A stretch of 64,000 bases of DNA from Sporosarcina sp. (lineage in GTDB: Bacteria; Bacillota; Bacilli; Bacillales_A; Planococcaceae): positions 1 to 64,000 of the forward strand of contig JAPFCR010000047.1 of NCBI GenBank assembly GCA_026169375.1, in the 5' to 3' direction. Made by a program: the position numbers and the translations under genes. The notes under the pieces are model-generated. The model was not told the origin of the DNA. It made no database searches and saw nothing but the letters and a program-made list of their open reading frames with translations. Positions 47,099 through 56,717 of the stretch are shown here, piece by piece (the first letter of the stretch is position 1; every line of letters starts with the position of its first letter).

Positions 47099-47128
47099 AT
47101 TATAAAGCATTTAGACATATCATGCTTT
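47099..47128 (-). promoter_or_regulatory. Promoter -10 and inverted repeat upstream of jetD
   Basis: Minus-strand TATAAT (47099-47104) lies 22 bp before the jetD start, with no good -35. An inverted repeat AAAGCAT/ATGCTTT (47104-47110 with 47122-47128) fills the spacer, a plausible operator. The yqhG terminator lies right behind it, so the jet operon has its own promoter here. Confidence 0.45.
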
Positions 47129-47138
47129 TAGTGAACAT

Positions 47139-47181
47139 AAAAAGAAACTCAGCATATTGGTAAATGACTGAGTTTCTTTTT
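47139..47181 (-). terminator. Terminator of yqhGH
   Basis: A 13-14 bp stem (47139-47152 with 47168-47181). The A run at the left edge gives TTTTTA on the minus strand, separating yqhHG from the jet operon. Confidence 0.85.
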
Positions 47182-47201
47182 ATGTATTTCTTCTATTCAC
47201 T

Positions 47202-47984
47202 TCAATTTCCCTTCAAATAAAACAATCCACCATTCACAACATCGATCTTAATCTTGGATTTGTATTGTCTTGCTAACGCTTCTTGCTCCATTTGATAACG
47301 CTCTGGTTTCACTTCTACGCCTTCGTAAAAGTATTCCAAGACAAGTTTCTCTTTCTCCCATTTTTCCTTTGCTTCAGTCACCCATGTATGATCATCTTGT
47401 AATATATAGTCCTCGATGATCTTGTCTAATCTGTCGATCGCTGTCATCGGTTTTATCGTATAGGGTAAACGAAAAGTATTTTGTGGAATGGTTGATTGCA
47501 ACTGCTTTTGGAATAAACTCTCTTGGAATTCTTTGAACACTTCCCCAGTCATTAAATTCATCCCTAACGAATAAATCGCTTCTTTCGTACGATGACTATA
47601 GTAAGATACTTTATAATTGACAACGAGCCAAGGCGTTAAAATCGCTTCCTGATTTGGTCTACCTGGCTCATACATACAAACAAAAGCACCCATTTCGTTT
47701 GCCACATTGAAAAGCTGTGTTAGACGCGGAGAGCCAAAATGAATAACTTCACCTACGACTTTTTGATTGAGTTTATTTTTATTCGTAATAAGCGTTAATT
47801 GAGCCGGGACTGGTTCCCCACCTGTACTTTCAATATATTGCCAGTAAAATGGGCGATTCATAATCTTTTTATCCATCTCTTCTGTTAATTGCACAATTAA
47901 ATAATGCTCATGTGAACTTAATATTGGACAATTGTTCTCTTTGAAAAATTGTTGTAAATAGCTATGGATTTGTTGTGGATACAT
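47202..47984 (-). CDS. yqhG: YqhG family protein
   Basis: 260 aa, close to B. subtilis YqhG. The family block MDKKIMNRPFYWQYIESTGG is clear near 37-56. It is soluble, mixed alpha/beta, with no known activity. It follows the SNF2 helicase gene by 15 bp and ends at a terminator. In B. subtilis yqhG-yqhH lie opposite the gcvT operon; here gcvT and its glycine riboswitch are absent and the neighbours are the Wadjet operon and cstA. Confidence 0.9.
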   Translation of the reverse strand: MYPQQIHSYLQQFFKENNCPILSSHEHYLIVQLTEEMDKKIMNRPFYWQYIESTGGEPVPAQLTLITNKNKLNQKVVGEVIHFGSPRLTQLFNVANEMGAFVCMYEPGRPNQEAILTPWLVVNYKVSYYSHRTKEAIYSLGMNLMTGEVFKEFQESLFQKQLQSTIPQNTFRLPYTIKPMTAIDRLDKIIEDYILQDDHTWVTEAKEKWEKEKLVLEYFYEGVEVKPERYQMEQEALARQYKSKIKIDVVNGGLFYLKGN

Positions 47985-47999
47985 AGACAGGCTCCTTCA

Positions 48000-49553
48000 T
48001 TAAATTATTTTTGAATTAGAAGGTTGTTGTTCATTCACATGAGATAAAATATCGTCTAACTCACCAACGACTCTTTCAAAAACATCAATTTTTTCATATA
48101 GTAAATTTAAAATATGATCTTCAACTGTATCTTGAATGGCTAAATTATAAACATGTACATTTTCTTTCTGACCAATTCGGTGGACTCGGCCGATCCGCTG
48201 TTCTAGTTTCATTGGATTCCACGGCAAGTCATAATTAATAACATGATTACAAAATTGCAAGTTAATCCCTTCACTGCCTGATTCTGTCGCAATGAGCACT
48301 TGTGCTTTTTGTTCGAATAATTGCTTCATCCAATCTCGTTTACTTTTACTAAATCGACCGTTAAAGGGAACACTTGTAATACCTTTTGAATAGAGGTAGC
48401 TTTGTAAATACACTTGACTCGCTTCATATTCTGTGAAAATAATGACTTTATCATTTGCCTTTTGAATAATTTCATAAGCCTTTTCTGCTTTAGCATTTCG
48501 TTCTACATTCATAACTGTTGTAATCACTTTTTCAATTTCTTTTCTTTCTTCCGCGTTGGTACATCTCTCTTTCATTTTCGTTAGCGTTAACGCAGTGGCT
48601 TCTTTACTACTACACATTTCTTTTTGTAATGTAATCATTGAAAATGCATGTGAAAAGATTGGCGAGGTCTCTTTGAGGGAAGAGACCATTTCATAAGCTG
48701 CTTGCTCTTGTTGAGTAAATTGAATCGGAATAATTTCGACATGACGATTTGTCCAAGTCATTCCAGTGTCATCTCTTCGATTTCGAACCATCACTTGATT
48801 GACAAGTTCATGTAAGAATTCTTCAGCTTCATCATGTCGATTATTCTTTGAAAATGCTGCTTGAAATGACTCGAAACTCCCAAGATGACCCGGTTTTAAC
48901 AGTGAAATTAAATGAAATAATTCATAGACATTATTTTGAATAGGCGTTGCAGTTAATAATAAGCAAAACTTCTTCTTTAAGTTTTGTACAAATTCATAGT
49001 TTTTTGTCCTATGATTTTTTAATTTATGTGCTTCATCGATAATGATTAAGTCATAATTTTCCGCGTAGATTTTCTCTTTATGTGGTTTTCGCTTTGCCAT
49101 ATCAATGCTCATCACAACGACTTGACAAGCTTCTAAAGCATAGTTTTTCCGATAAGCAATTGCGGGGATATGGAATTTCCCATTCAATTCATCGACCCAC
49201 TGATTGACAAGTGAAGCTGGAACTAGGATGAGTGCTTTTTGAACGAGTCCTCTTATTAAATATTCTTTTAAAATCAACCCTGCTTCAATTGTTTTACCAA
49301 GCCCAACTTCATCTGCTAAAATTGCCTTTCCATTCATTTCTTCAATTACTGTCTCTGCTGCCTGCAGTTGATGATCAAATAATTGTAAATTCGGTAAATA
49401 ATCTACTGCCTTTAGACCATGAAAATCTGTAATTAAATTTTCTTTCGTTATTTCATAGTTCATTTTATATAATGTCCATTGATCCCATTCTACTCGATTT
49501 TCTATCCGTTCGAGAAAACCTTCTTTCCAAATAGACGATTTAACAACCTTCAT
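48000..49553 (-). CDS. yqhH: YqhH, SNF2-family ATP-dependent helicase-like protein
   Basis: 517 aa. Walker A DEVGLGKT (about 81-88), motif II DEAH, motif III LTATPIQNN, motif V GSEGINLQFC and motif VI QRIGRVHRIGQ show a complete Snf2/RapA-type double-stranded DNA translocase. It is slightly shorter than B. subtilis YqhH. The substrate is unknown. The ATG at 49553 has AGAGGGA upstream. Its small partner YqhG follows in the same unit. Confidence 0.9.
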   Translation of the reverse strand: MKVVKSSIWKEGFLERIENRVEWDQWTLYKMNYEITKENLITDFHGLKAVDYLPNLQLFDHQLQAAETVIEEMNGKAILADEVGLGKTIEAGLILKEYLIRGLVQKALILVPASLVNQWVDELNGKFHIPAIAYRKNYALEACQVVVMSIDMAKRKPHKEKIYAENYDLIIIDEAHKLKNHRTKNYEFVQNLKKKFCLLLTATPIQNNVYELFHLISLLKPGHLGSFESFQAAFSKNNRHDEAEEFLHELVNQVMVRNRRDDTGMTWTNRHVEIIPIQFTQQEQAAYEMVSSLKETSPIFSHAFSMITLQKEMCSSKEATALTLTKMKERCTNAEERKEIEKVITTVMNVERNAKAEKAYEIIQKANDKVIIFTEYEASQVYLQSYLYSKGITSVPFNGRFSKSKRDWMKQLFEQKAQVLIATESGSEGINLQFCNHVINYDLPWNPMKLEQRIGRVHRIGQKENVHVYNLAIQDTVEDHILNLLYEKIDVFERVVGELDDILSHVNEQQPSNSKII

Positions 49554-49633
49554 GAATTGTCCCTCTTTCTTTTCTCGACTTCTGAAAAACTCTCTTTTAT
49601 GAATAGGATAAACAAGTTGAAAGGAAATTATAC

Positions 49634-49672
49634 AAAAAATGCAGTAAGAGACATATCATCCCTCACTGCATT
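49634..49672 (-). terminator. Terminator of cstA
   Basis: AATGCAGTAAGAG (49638-49650) pairs with CTCACTGCATT (49662-49672) with one bulge, then TTTTTTGT on the minus strand. Confidence 0.82.
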
Positions 49673-49687
49673 TTAGAAGTTTTTTAA

Positions 49688-51118
49688 TTAATCAATGTGA
49701 ACGTCTGTTTCAATATTATTGTTCACATTGGATTTTGCTTTCATAAAGAAACCAATGATTAAAATAATCATTAATGGAATTCCTACGATGAAAGAAAGAT
49801 TTAAATCTAAATTGAAACCAATCTTTTCAGATAAAATATAAACGAAAACCATATATGAAATAAAGATCGCTGGAATCAATGATACAAAATAATTCTTTCC
49901 TTTTACGTATAAATACATCGTTGCAATCCATAATGCAATCGCCGCTGTTGCTTGGTTTGCCCAAGAGAAATATCTCCATAAAATATTGAAATCAATTTGT
50001 GTTAAAATAGCTGATATGACAAATAAAGGAATTGCAATAAGTAAACGTTTAACAAGCTTTTGCTGATCCATCTTAATATAGTCTGCAATAATTGAACGAG
50101 CCGCACGGAATGCCGTATCGCCCGAAGTAATCGGTAAGACAACTGCACCTAATACAGCGACCGTTCCACCAACTGCACCTAATAATGTCATCGATACATC
50201 ATTCACGACTGCGGATGGTGTACCTGAGTTAATCATTTCGTTTAACGTCTGTCCGTCAAGTAAACTCATCGCTGCTGCTGCCCAAATCATCGCAATGACT
50301 GCTTCAGCAATCATCATGCCATAAAACACATAGCGACCTTCTGATTCTTTTTTCACCGTTCTAGAAATAATCGGTGATTGTGTCGCGTGGAATCCAGAAA
50401 GTGCTCCACATGTTATTGTGAAAAATAAAATTGGGAAAACCGGGATATTTTCAGGATGCATATTGGTTAATGTTAATTCTGGAATAGTATAATCTGAAAA
50501 TAGTAACATAATGCCAACACCTAAAGTTCCAACTAAAAGAACTGCACCAAAAATCGGATAAAAACGACCAATGATTTTATCAATCGGAAGGATCGTCGAT
50601 AAGAGGTAATAAACAAAAATGATTACAATTAAAACACTTAACGCAACTTTTCCATTTAATAAAATTGCTAATAATGATGCTGGTGTCGTTACAAACACAG
50701 TTCCGACTAATAATAATAGTAATAATGCAAATACATTTACGACATGTTTACTCACTGCCCCTAAAAACTTACCCGCAAGCTCAGGGATATGTGCGCCTCG
50801 ATTTCTGATTGAGATCATCCCTGTTAAATAGTCATGTACAGCCCCCGCAAAAATAGCACCTAAAACAATCCATAGAAATGCTACTGGACCAAATAATGCT
50901 CCCATTATCGGACCAAATATTGGCCCCGTGCCTGCGATGTTTAATAGTTGAATTAATGCGTTTTTATGCTTATTCATCGGCACATAGTCAATACCATCAC
51001 TATTTTCAAAAGCTGGTGTTCTACGTGAATCATCTGGACTAAAGAGCCTCTCGATAAATTTACCATAAATAAAATATCCGAAAACTAATAAAACAATCGA
51101 TATCGCAAATGTGATCAT
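49688..51118 (-). CDS. cstA: CstA family carbon starvation/pyruvate transporter
   Basis: 476 aa with about 13 membrane helices. The conserved N-terminal block GTGPIFGPIMGALFGPVAFLW and the SGFHATQSPIISRT motif near 240 are CstA hallmarks. CstA family members import peptides or pyruvate during carbon limitation. The length is that of the shorter Firmicute CstA type. AAAGGGGG precedes the ATG. It is a single-gene unit. Confidence 0.93.
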   Translation of the reverse strand: MITFAISIVLLVFGYFIYGKFIERLFSPDDSRRTPAFENSDGIDYVPMNKHKNALIQLLNIAGTGPIFGPIMGALFGPVAFLWIVLGAIFAGAVHDYLTGMISIRNRGAHIPELAGKFLGAVSKHVVNVFALLLLLLVGTVFVTTPASLLAILLNGKVALSVLIVIIFVYYLLSTILPIDKIIGRFYPIFGAVLLVGTLGVGIMLLFSDYTIPELTLTNMHPENIPVFPILFFTITCGALSGFHATQSPIISRTVKKESEGRYVFYGMMIAEAVIAMIWAAAAMSLLDGQTLNEMINSGTPSAVVNDVSMTLLGAVGGTVAVLGAVVLPITSGDTAFRAARSIIADYIKMDQQKLVKRLLIAIPLFVISAILTQIDFNILWRYFSWANQATAAIALWIATMYLYVKGKNYFVSLIPAIFISYMVFVYILSEKIGFNLDLNLSFIVGIPLMIILIIGFFMKAKSNVNNNIETDVHID

Positions 51119-51192
51119 TTCTATTGCCCCCTTTGAAATTATCTTTTTTTTCTAAAACTTCAACCTATCAAACTACTTAAGATATAAGAAGA

Positions 51193-51223
51193 GGACCTTT
51201 AAATTTTGCTAAATTTAAGGTCC
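51193..51223 (-). terminator. Hairpin after mqo, probable terminator
   Basis: GGACCTTTAAATTT pairs with AAATTTAAGGTCC around a short loop; the minus-strand tail CTCTTCTTATA is only moderately T-rich. Confidence 0.6.
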
Positions 51224-51259
51224 GACTTTATTTATTATATTCTTTTTGCAACATTCATA

Positions 51260-52789
51260 TTACACTTTTTCTAAAACTCTCTCTTCTAGTACTGCTTCTT
51301 GGTTCGCTTGTTCTTCTAATTTTAATGCTTCTGCTGTCGATTGGTGTAGTTCGCGGAAAAGTGTTTCATTTTCTTGAAGCGATACGCCATAAGATGGAAC
51401 CATCTCTTTTATCTTCGGTGTCCATGCTTCTAATTGCTCTGGGAAACATTTTTCAATGACTTCAAGCATAACATGCACAGCAGTTGAAGCACCTGGTGAT
51501 GCACCAAGTAACGCCGCGATAGAGCCGTCTTCTGCACTCACAACTTCTGTACCGAATTGTAGCGTCCCTTTTCCTTTGTTAGTATCTTTAATCACTTGAA
51601 CGCGTTGTCCTGCAACCACTAACTCCCAATCTTCGGCTTTCGCATTTGGGATGAAATCACGTAGTTCTTTCATTCTTTGCTCTTTTGATAACATTAATTG
51701 TTGGATTAAATACTTTGTAAGCGACATTTCTTTCACACCCGCCGCTAACATCGTTGTGATATTATGTGGTCGAATTGATGATGGTAAATCCATCAACGAT
51801 CCTTCTTTTAAAAACTTAGGTGTAAACCCAGCAAATGGACCAAATAATAAGGATTTCTGATTATCAATAAATCTCGTATCTAGATGCGGAACAGACATCG
51901 GCGGTGCACCAACCGCAGCTTTCCCATAGACTTTTGCATGATGCTGTTCGACTATTTCTTGATTATTACAAACCATAAATAGCCCGCTCACCGGGAAACC
52001 ACCAATATGTTTTCCTTCTGGAATACCTGATTTTTGCAGTAATTGTAAGCTTCCACCACCTGCACCGATAAACACAAATTTTGCTGTGTGCTCCTCGACG
52101 ACCCCTGTGACTAGATTCTTCACTTTTACTGCCCATCTTCCGTCTTTCGTTCGTTTAATTGTTTGTACATCATGTTGATTATGTAAAAGTACATCTTGTT
52201 GGTGTAAATGTTGAAACAAGATACGTGTTAGCGCCCCAAAATTCACATCTGTTCCCGAGTCAATCTTTGTCGCAGCAACCGGTTCATCAAATTCTCGACC
52301 TTCAAACATCAATGGTAACCAATCAGCTAGCTTTTCAGGATCCTCTGAAAAATCCATTCCTTCGAAAAAAGGACTCTTTGTAAGCGCTTTATACCGGTTT
52401 TTCAAAAACTTAACATTATCTTCCCCGCGTACATAACTCATATGTGGTAGTGGCATAATAAAGTCTTGTGGGTTTTTAATAAGTCCACGTTCAACAAGAT
52501 ATGCCCAAAATTGTCGTGAAAGTAAAAATTGTTCATTAATATTTAGCGCTTTTGTCACGTCAACTGAACCATCCGGTTTTTCCACCGTATAGTTCAACTC
52601 ACATAGTGCCGCATGTCCAGTGCCAGCATTATTCCACTCATTTGAACTTTCTTTTCCTGAATCTGATAATTTTTCAAACACAGTCAACTTCCAATCTGGT
52701 GCTAACTCTTTTAATAACGTTCCTAGAGTAGCACTCATTATCCCTGCACCAATTAAGATCACATCTGAATTTTTTTGATCGTTTCTCAT
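51260..52789 (-). CDS. mqo: Malate:quinone oxidoreductase
   Basis: 509 aa. FAD-binding Rossmann motif [14 protein letters not shown] at the N-terminus, the Mqo block [16 protein letters not shown] near 55, and [16 protein letters not shown] near the C-terminus. It oxidises malate to oxaloacetate and passes electrons to quinone at the membrane. The ATG at 52789 follows AGGGTG; a GTG six bases upstream is possible but too near the site. A SigA promoter lies about 90 bp upstream. Confidence 0.95.
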   Translation of the reverse strand: MRNDQKNSDVILIGAGIMSATLGTLLKELAPDWKLTVFEKLSDSGKESSNEWNNAGTGHAALCELNYTVEKPDGSVDVTKALNINEQFLLSRQFWAYLVERGLIKNPQDFIMPLPHMSYVRGEDNVKFLKNRYKALTKSPFFEGMDFSEDPEKLADWLPLMFEGREFDEPVAATKIDSGTDVNFGALTRILFQHLHQQDVLLHNQHDVQTIKRTKDGRWAVKVKNLVTGVVEEHTAKFVFIGAGGGSLQLLQKSGIPEGKHIGGFPVSGLFMVCNNQEIVEQHHAKVYGKAAVGAPPMSVPHLDTRFIDNQKSLLFGPFAGFTPKFLKEGSLMDLPSSIRPHNITTMLAAGVKEMSLTKYLIQQLMLSKEQRMKELRDFIPNAKAEDWELVVAGQRVQVIKDTNKGKGTLQFGTEVVSAEDGSIAALLGASPGASTAVHVMLEVIEKCFPEQLEAWTPKIKEMVPSYGVSLQENETLFRELHQSTAEALKLEEQANQEAVLEERVLEKV

Positions 52790-52875
52790 TTTCACCCTAC
52801 CTTATACCTTATATTTGTAAAAAAATATCATTATCAATTGATTCTTTTCTGTAACAGTAACTATTCACACTATCT

Positions 52876-52904
52876 ATTATAGGATAGATTTCGCGTATTG
52901 GGAA
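52876..52904 (-). promoter_or_regulatory. mqo promoter (SigA)
   Basis: Minus-strand TTCCCA (52899-52904), 17-bp spacer, TATAAT (52876-52881). Confidence 0.55.
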
Positions 52905-53014
52905 CCAATCTTTTGAAATTTATTCGACATTACAATTTAATTCGAGTATTCAAAACAATCCAACGTATGGTTTTTAAACTGTTTATATCTGAAAATATTT
53001 TCCTTCCAATAATA

Positions 53015-53050
53015 AAACTCACTCCTATTTTTAAACAGAAGTGAGCTTTT
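53015..53050 (-). terminator. Terminator of the ResA-like gene
   Basis: Minus strand GCTCACTTC pairs with GAGTGAGT, followed by TTTATTATT. Confidence 0.75.
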
Positions 53051-53082
53051 TGAATGTCGTTAACTTTCTCTTATACACTATA

Positions 53083-53709
53083 TTATTCTGGCGTGAAATT
53101 ATTACTATTTTCCACTAACCATTTAATCACTTCTACATCTAGTGGAATATTAATGCGATCTGTAATCATACCTTCTTCATTTAAAATATAAGTCGTCGGA
53201 TAAACCATCACTTTATACAAATCTTTAATGTCTCCCTCTTCATCCATTAAAATAGGGAATGTTAATCCGTGCTTATCTACAAACGCTGGCACTTTGTCAC
53301 GACTTCCTCTTTCAAGTGTCGTCATATTGACCGCAAGAATTTCAATGTTATCGTCTTCTTTATATTCTTGGTAATAGGTTTCCATATGAGGCATTTCAAC
53401 ACGACAAGGTGGGCACCATGATGCCCAAAAGTTCAAAATAACCATTTGCCCTTTATAATCAGAAAGCTTTACGGATTCACCTTCCAATGTTTGCAGTTCA
53501 AAATCAGGCGCCATTTGACCAACGTCTAACCCCGACTCCACTTCTAAACTTTCATCTACAATATCTTCTGGTAAATCATCAATATTTGCACTATCGTACT
53601 CTGAATATTCGCCGTCTTGCTCTTTAGATTTCGTTACAACGATTAAAGTAATCAGTAATATTACAAGCAATCCCGAAAGACCAAGCATGACCATTCTGAA
53701 TTTCTTCAT
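53083..53709 (-). CDS. ResA/TlpA-like membrane-anchored thiol-disulfide oxidoreductase
   Basis: 208 aa. One N-terminal membrane anchor (about 8-27), an acidic linker, then a thioredoxin fold with the active site WASWCPPCRVEMP (about 95-107). Such proteins reduce disulfides outside the cell, for example during cytochrome c maturation (ResA) or spore cortex assembly (StoA). The second ATG, 53709, is seven bases after AAGGAG and was chosen over 53715. There are no ccs genes beside it, so the pathway is open. Confidence 0.88.
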   Translation of the reverse strand: MKKFRMVMLGLSGLLVILLITLIVVTKSKEQDGEYSEYDSANIDDLPEDIVDESLEVESGLDVGQMAPDFELQTLEGESVKLSDYKGQMVILNFWASWCPPCRVEMPHMETYYQEYKEDDNIEILAVNMTTLERGSRDKVPAFVDKHGLTFPILMDEEGDIKDLYKVMVYPTTYILNEEGMITDRINIPLDVEVIKWLVENSNNFTPE

Positions 53710-53893
53710 GAACATACTCCTTATATTTCCACATTCTTTATTAGCTTACTGTTAATATACTTTACTAACCGTTTGAAGGTCAATTATGATGATTGTTATT
53801 CCCAGAAAACATTTGATGTTTTTTCTCCTTTACGGAATCTATCAATTATAGTATGTTTAGACTTGTACACAGATTCTAAATGGGGTGATTTTT

Positions 53894-54670
53894 TTGACTA
53901 ATAAAACAACTGTCATTGCTAAAGAAATTTTAAACGCTTACGAAACGAAAGAACCGATTGAATTTATTCGTCATAAATATACGTTAAACGAAACTGAAGC
54001 TTATGCTGTTCAAGATGAATTAATTCACCACTTAACAACATTACAGCAGACCGAGGTGGCGGGTTATAAAATTAGTATGACAAGTAAAGAAACACAAGCC
54101 ATCGCTAATACATATGAGCCTGCATACGGTACATTACTTGCGACAAACATCGTACAAAGTGGTGAGACACTCAAACTCGATTCTCTGTTTTCCCCACTCA
54201 TCGAACCGGAAATTATGTTCGTTTTAACTGATGACTTATCTGTCGACGCAGGTGAAGCGGAAATTCTCGAAAAAAGTACGATTTGTGCAGGGATTGAAAT
54301 TCCAGATGCGCGTTATATCGATTGGTTTCCAAACTTTTCACTCGCTGATTTACTAGCCGATAATACAGCAACAGGACTTGTTGTATTGTCAGATCCAATC
54401 GAACCCTTATCACTCGGTGCATTCGCAACTATTCAAATGGAATTATTTCATAATGAAGAAAAAATCAGTGAAGGTATCTCTTCCGCGGTTTTAGATAACC
54501 CAGTGTCATCTGTTGCATGGTTAGTGAAAAAACTTGCACAAAAATCAAAAGTACTCAAAAAAGGCATGGTCATTTCTTCCGGTACTTTCATTTCACCACT
54601 TCCCGCAAAAGAAGGAACGTATAAAGTGACTTATTCCGATGTAGGAGAAGTAGAAATCACTTTTAAATAG
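53894..54670 (+). CDS. 2-oxopent-4-enoate hydratase-like protein (FAH superfamily)
   Basis: 258 aa. Metal-binding residues are in PLIEPEIMFVL (two Glu) and the AGIEIPDARYIDW block; SNFSLADLLADN-like and ISSGTFISPLPA segments match MhpD/HpcG-type hydratases. It would hydrate a 2-hydroxy-2,4-dienoate from aromatic ring cleavage, but no other catabolic gene is near. The TTG at 53894, behind GGGGTG, is preferred to GTG 53885, which lies within that site. Single-gene unit. Confidence 0.85.
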   Translation: MTNKTTVIAKEILNAYETKEPIEFIRHKYTLNETEAYAVQDELIHHLTTLQQTEVAGYKISMTSKETQAIANTYEPAYGTLLATNIVQSGETLKLDSLFSPLIEPEIMFVLTDDLSVDAGEAEILEKSTICAGIEIPDARYIDWFPNFSLADLLADNTATGLVVLSDPIEPLSLGAFATIQMELFHNEEKISEGISSAVLDNPVSSVAWLVKKLAQKSKVLKKGMVISSGTFISPLPAKEGTYKVTYSDVGEVEITFK

Positions 54671-54676
54671 GCGAAC

Positions 54677-54724
54677 ATACCAGATGCTCAATGATTTTCA
54701 GGCTTGGGCATCTGGTATTTTTAA
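54677..54724 (+). terminator. Terminator of the hydratase gene
   Basis: ATACCAGATGC (54677-54687) pairs perfectly with GCATCTGGTAT (54708-54718), then TTTTTAA. Confidence 0.88.
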
Positions 54725-54904
54725 TTGCTTTGAGCAGAAGTTAAAAATTTTAATGGCTTGCATTGTTTCACTACTCCAGTAGAGGGGCATAATAATTGGA
54801 GCAAATCATTACTAAGAATCCGTTTCATTAGTTACACAATGCTTGACCGTTACGAATTACTATGAAAAAATTTGAGAATGACTTTCTTTAGAATAGGTGA
54901 TGAC

Positions 54905-56299
54905 ATGCAAAACGAAGAAACATTCGATATGAAAAAGAATATTCCTTTATTACTCGTATTATTATCAGGAGCATTTATTACGATTTTGAACCAAACATTA
55001 CTTGCAACGGCTTTACCGCCTATTATGTTAGACTTTCAAGTAACGGAAAGCACTGTGCAATGGTTACAATCTATTTTCATGCTTGTAAATGGGATTATGA
55101 TTCCGATTACTGCTTTTTTAATTAACCGATTTACAACACGAAAATTATTTATTTTTGCGATTGGCATCTTTACAGTTGGAACACTGATTGCAGCATTTTC
55201 CCCGCAATTCTCTTTATTACTTGTAGGACGAGTTCTACAAGGAACAGGCGCAGGAATTATGATGCCACTTCTACAAACGATTATGTTCTTGTTATTCCCA
55301 ATTGAACAACGTGGACGTGCAATGGGAATTTTTGGGCTAGTGATTGCATTTGCACCGGCAATCGGACCAAGTTTATCTGGGTATTTAGTGGACAATTACC
55401 CTTGGAGAAGTGTTTTCTATGTTGTGTTACCTATTGGCATACTGATTTTAATTTCTTCTTATTTCGTTCTTAGAAACGTTACACCACAAACAAATCCAAA
55501 AGTAGATTTCTTATCAATTATTTTATCTACATTCGGATTCGGTGGACTTTTATACGGATTTAGTATTGCTGGAAACGCAGGATGGGCACATATTAGCGTT
55601 ATTGCTTCACTCGTTATCGGTTGTATTACGCTCGTTTTATTTATTAGACGTCAGTTAAAATTAGAAGAACCTATTCTTGAGTTTAAAGTGTTCTCTTACC
55701 GATTATTTACGCTTACCACCGCATTAGGCATGATCGTCTTTGGCGCAATGATTGCATCGACTGTCATTTTGCCACTTTATATGCAAATTATGCTGGGCTT
55801 TAATGCACTGCAATCTGGGTTAATGTTATTACCCGGGGCAATTGTGATGGGTGCAATGAACCCGATTAACGGAACTTTATTTGATAAGTACGGTGCAAAA
55901 TGGTTATTACGTACTGGCTTAACTTTATTAACAATCACAACATTTATGTTCTCTAATTTAAGTGATGATACGTCTTTTGTTTATTTATCCATTCTAAATG
56001 CCGTTCGAATGTTTGGAATTTCAATGGTGATGATGCCTTCAACAACATTAGGACTCAACCAGCTTCCTGATAAGTTAATCGCACACGGAACAGCCATGAA
56101 CAACACATTCCGTCAAATGGCAGGAGCAGTTGGAACAGCCATTCTCGTGACAATTATGACAACAACTTCAATTGACGACGGGACAGCAGCAGGCGCAATA
56201 CACGGTGTAAACATGTCCTTTTTCGTAACAGGATTTATCGCCATTGCTGGTTTGATTTTATCTTTTCGAATTAATGACTCTAAAAAAACTGAAAGCTAA
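54905..56299 (+). CDS. DHA2-family (14-TM) drug:proton antiporter
   Basis: 464 aa with 14 membrane segments. Major facilitator motifs of the EmrB/QacA group are visible: NQTLLATALPPIM with the TM1 acidic/polar pattern, LVGRVLQGTGAGIMMPL (motif B) and GPSLSGYLV (motif C, antiporter). It probably exports drugs or toxic organic ions. The ATG at 54905 follows TAGGTGA; the frame extends upstream to 54872 without a site. No regulator gene is adjacent on this strand. Confidence 0.9.
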   Translation: MQNEETFDMKKNIPLLLVLLSGAFITILNQTLLATALPPIMLDFQVTESTVQWLQSIFMLVNGIMIPITAFLINRFTTRKLFIFAIGIFTVGTLIAAFSPQFSLLLVGRVLQGTGAGIMMPLLQTIMFLLFPIEQRGRAMGIFGLVIAFAPAIGPSLSGYLVDNYPWRSVFYVVLPIGILILISSYFVLRNVTPQTNPKVDFLSIILSTFGFGGLLYGFSIAGNAGWAHISVIASLVIGCITLVLFIRRQLKLEEPILEFKVFSYRLFTLTTALGMIVFGAMIASTVILPLYMQIMLGFNALQSGLMLLPGAIVMGAMNPINGTLFDKYGAKWLLRTGLTLLTITTFMFSNLSDDTSFVYLSILNAVRMFGISMVMMPSTTLGLNQLPDKLIAHGTAMNNTFRQMAGAVGTAILVTIMTTTSIDDGTAAGAIHGVNMSFFVTGFIAIAGLILSFRINDSKKTES

Positions 56300-56308
56300 C
56301 TCAATAGA

Positions 56309-56345
56309 AAAAAACGTCTCGGCATATTTGCTTGAGACGTTTTTA
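56309..56345. terminator. Bidirectional terminator between the MFS gene and the SMR pair
   Basis: A 10-11 bp stem AAAACGTCTC/GAGACGTTTT (56311-56320 with 56334-56343) with A and T runs. Confidence 0.88.
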
Positions 56346-56346
56346 T

Positions 56347-56691
56347 TTAAACTAAATCGGGCTCATCTTCCTCTTTCTTAGATACATTCATAATGACAAC
56401 TCCAAGAATGATGACGATAAATCCTACGACATTAATACTAGATAAGATTTCTTCAAAAAACAAAACCCCCGCTAAACCAGCACCCGCTGTTCCAAGACCT
56501 GCCCAAATACTATAAGCTAAGCTTAGCGGCAATGTTTCTAATGTGAGCACTAATAGTGTAAAAGCGAGACCAAAACAAACAATGACTGCGATACTTGGCC
56601 ACAAAATTGTAAAACCATCTGATAATTTTAACATCGTTGTCCCTATGACTTCAAATATAATTGCACTTATTAGATATAAATAACTTTTCAT
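56347..56691 (-). CDS. SMR-family efflux protein, second subunit
   Basis: 114 aa, four membrane helices. The conserved Glu of small multidrug resistance proteins is in IIFEVIGTTMLKLS (about 14), and the SLAYSIWAGLGTAGAG block is intact. Two SMR genes side by side indicate a heterodimer such as YkkCD or EbrAB, exporting cationic compounds or guanidinium. It follows its partner by 26 bp and lies in an operon led by a TetR gene. Confidence 0.9.
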   Translation of the reverse strand: MKSYLYLISAIIFEVIGTTMLKLSDGFTILWPSIAVIVCFGLAFTLLVLTLETLPLSLAYSIWAGLGTAGAGLAGVLFFEEILSSINVVGFIVIILGVVIMNVSKKEEDEPDLV

Positions 56692-56717
56692 CTATTTTAA
56701 CTCCTTTCTCTCGCGAA

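Noticed and set aside
52825-52837. Fur-box-like half site upstream of mqo
   Set aside because: Only one 7-base half (ATTATCA) matches; the other half is a T run in an A/T-rich region, so it is likely chance.
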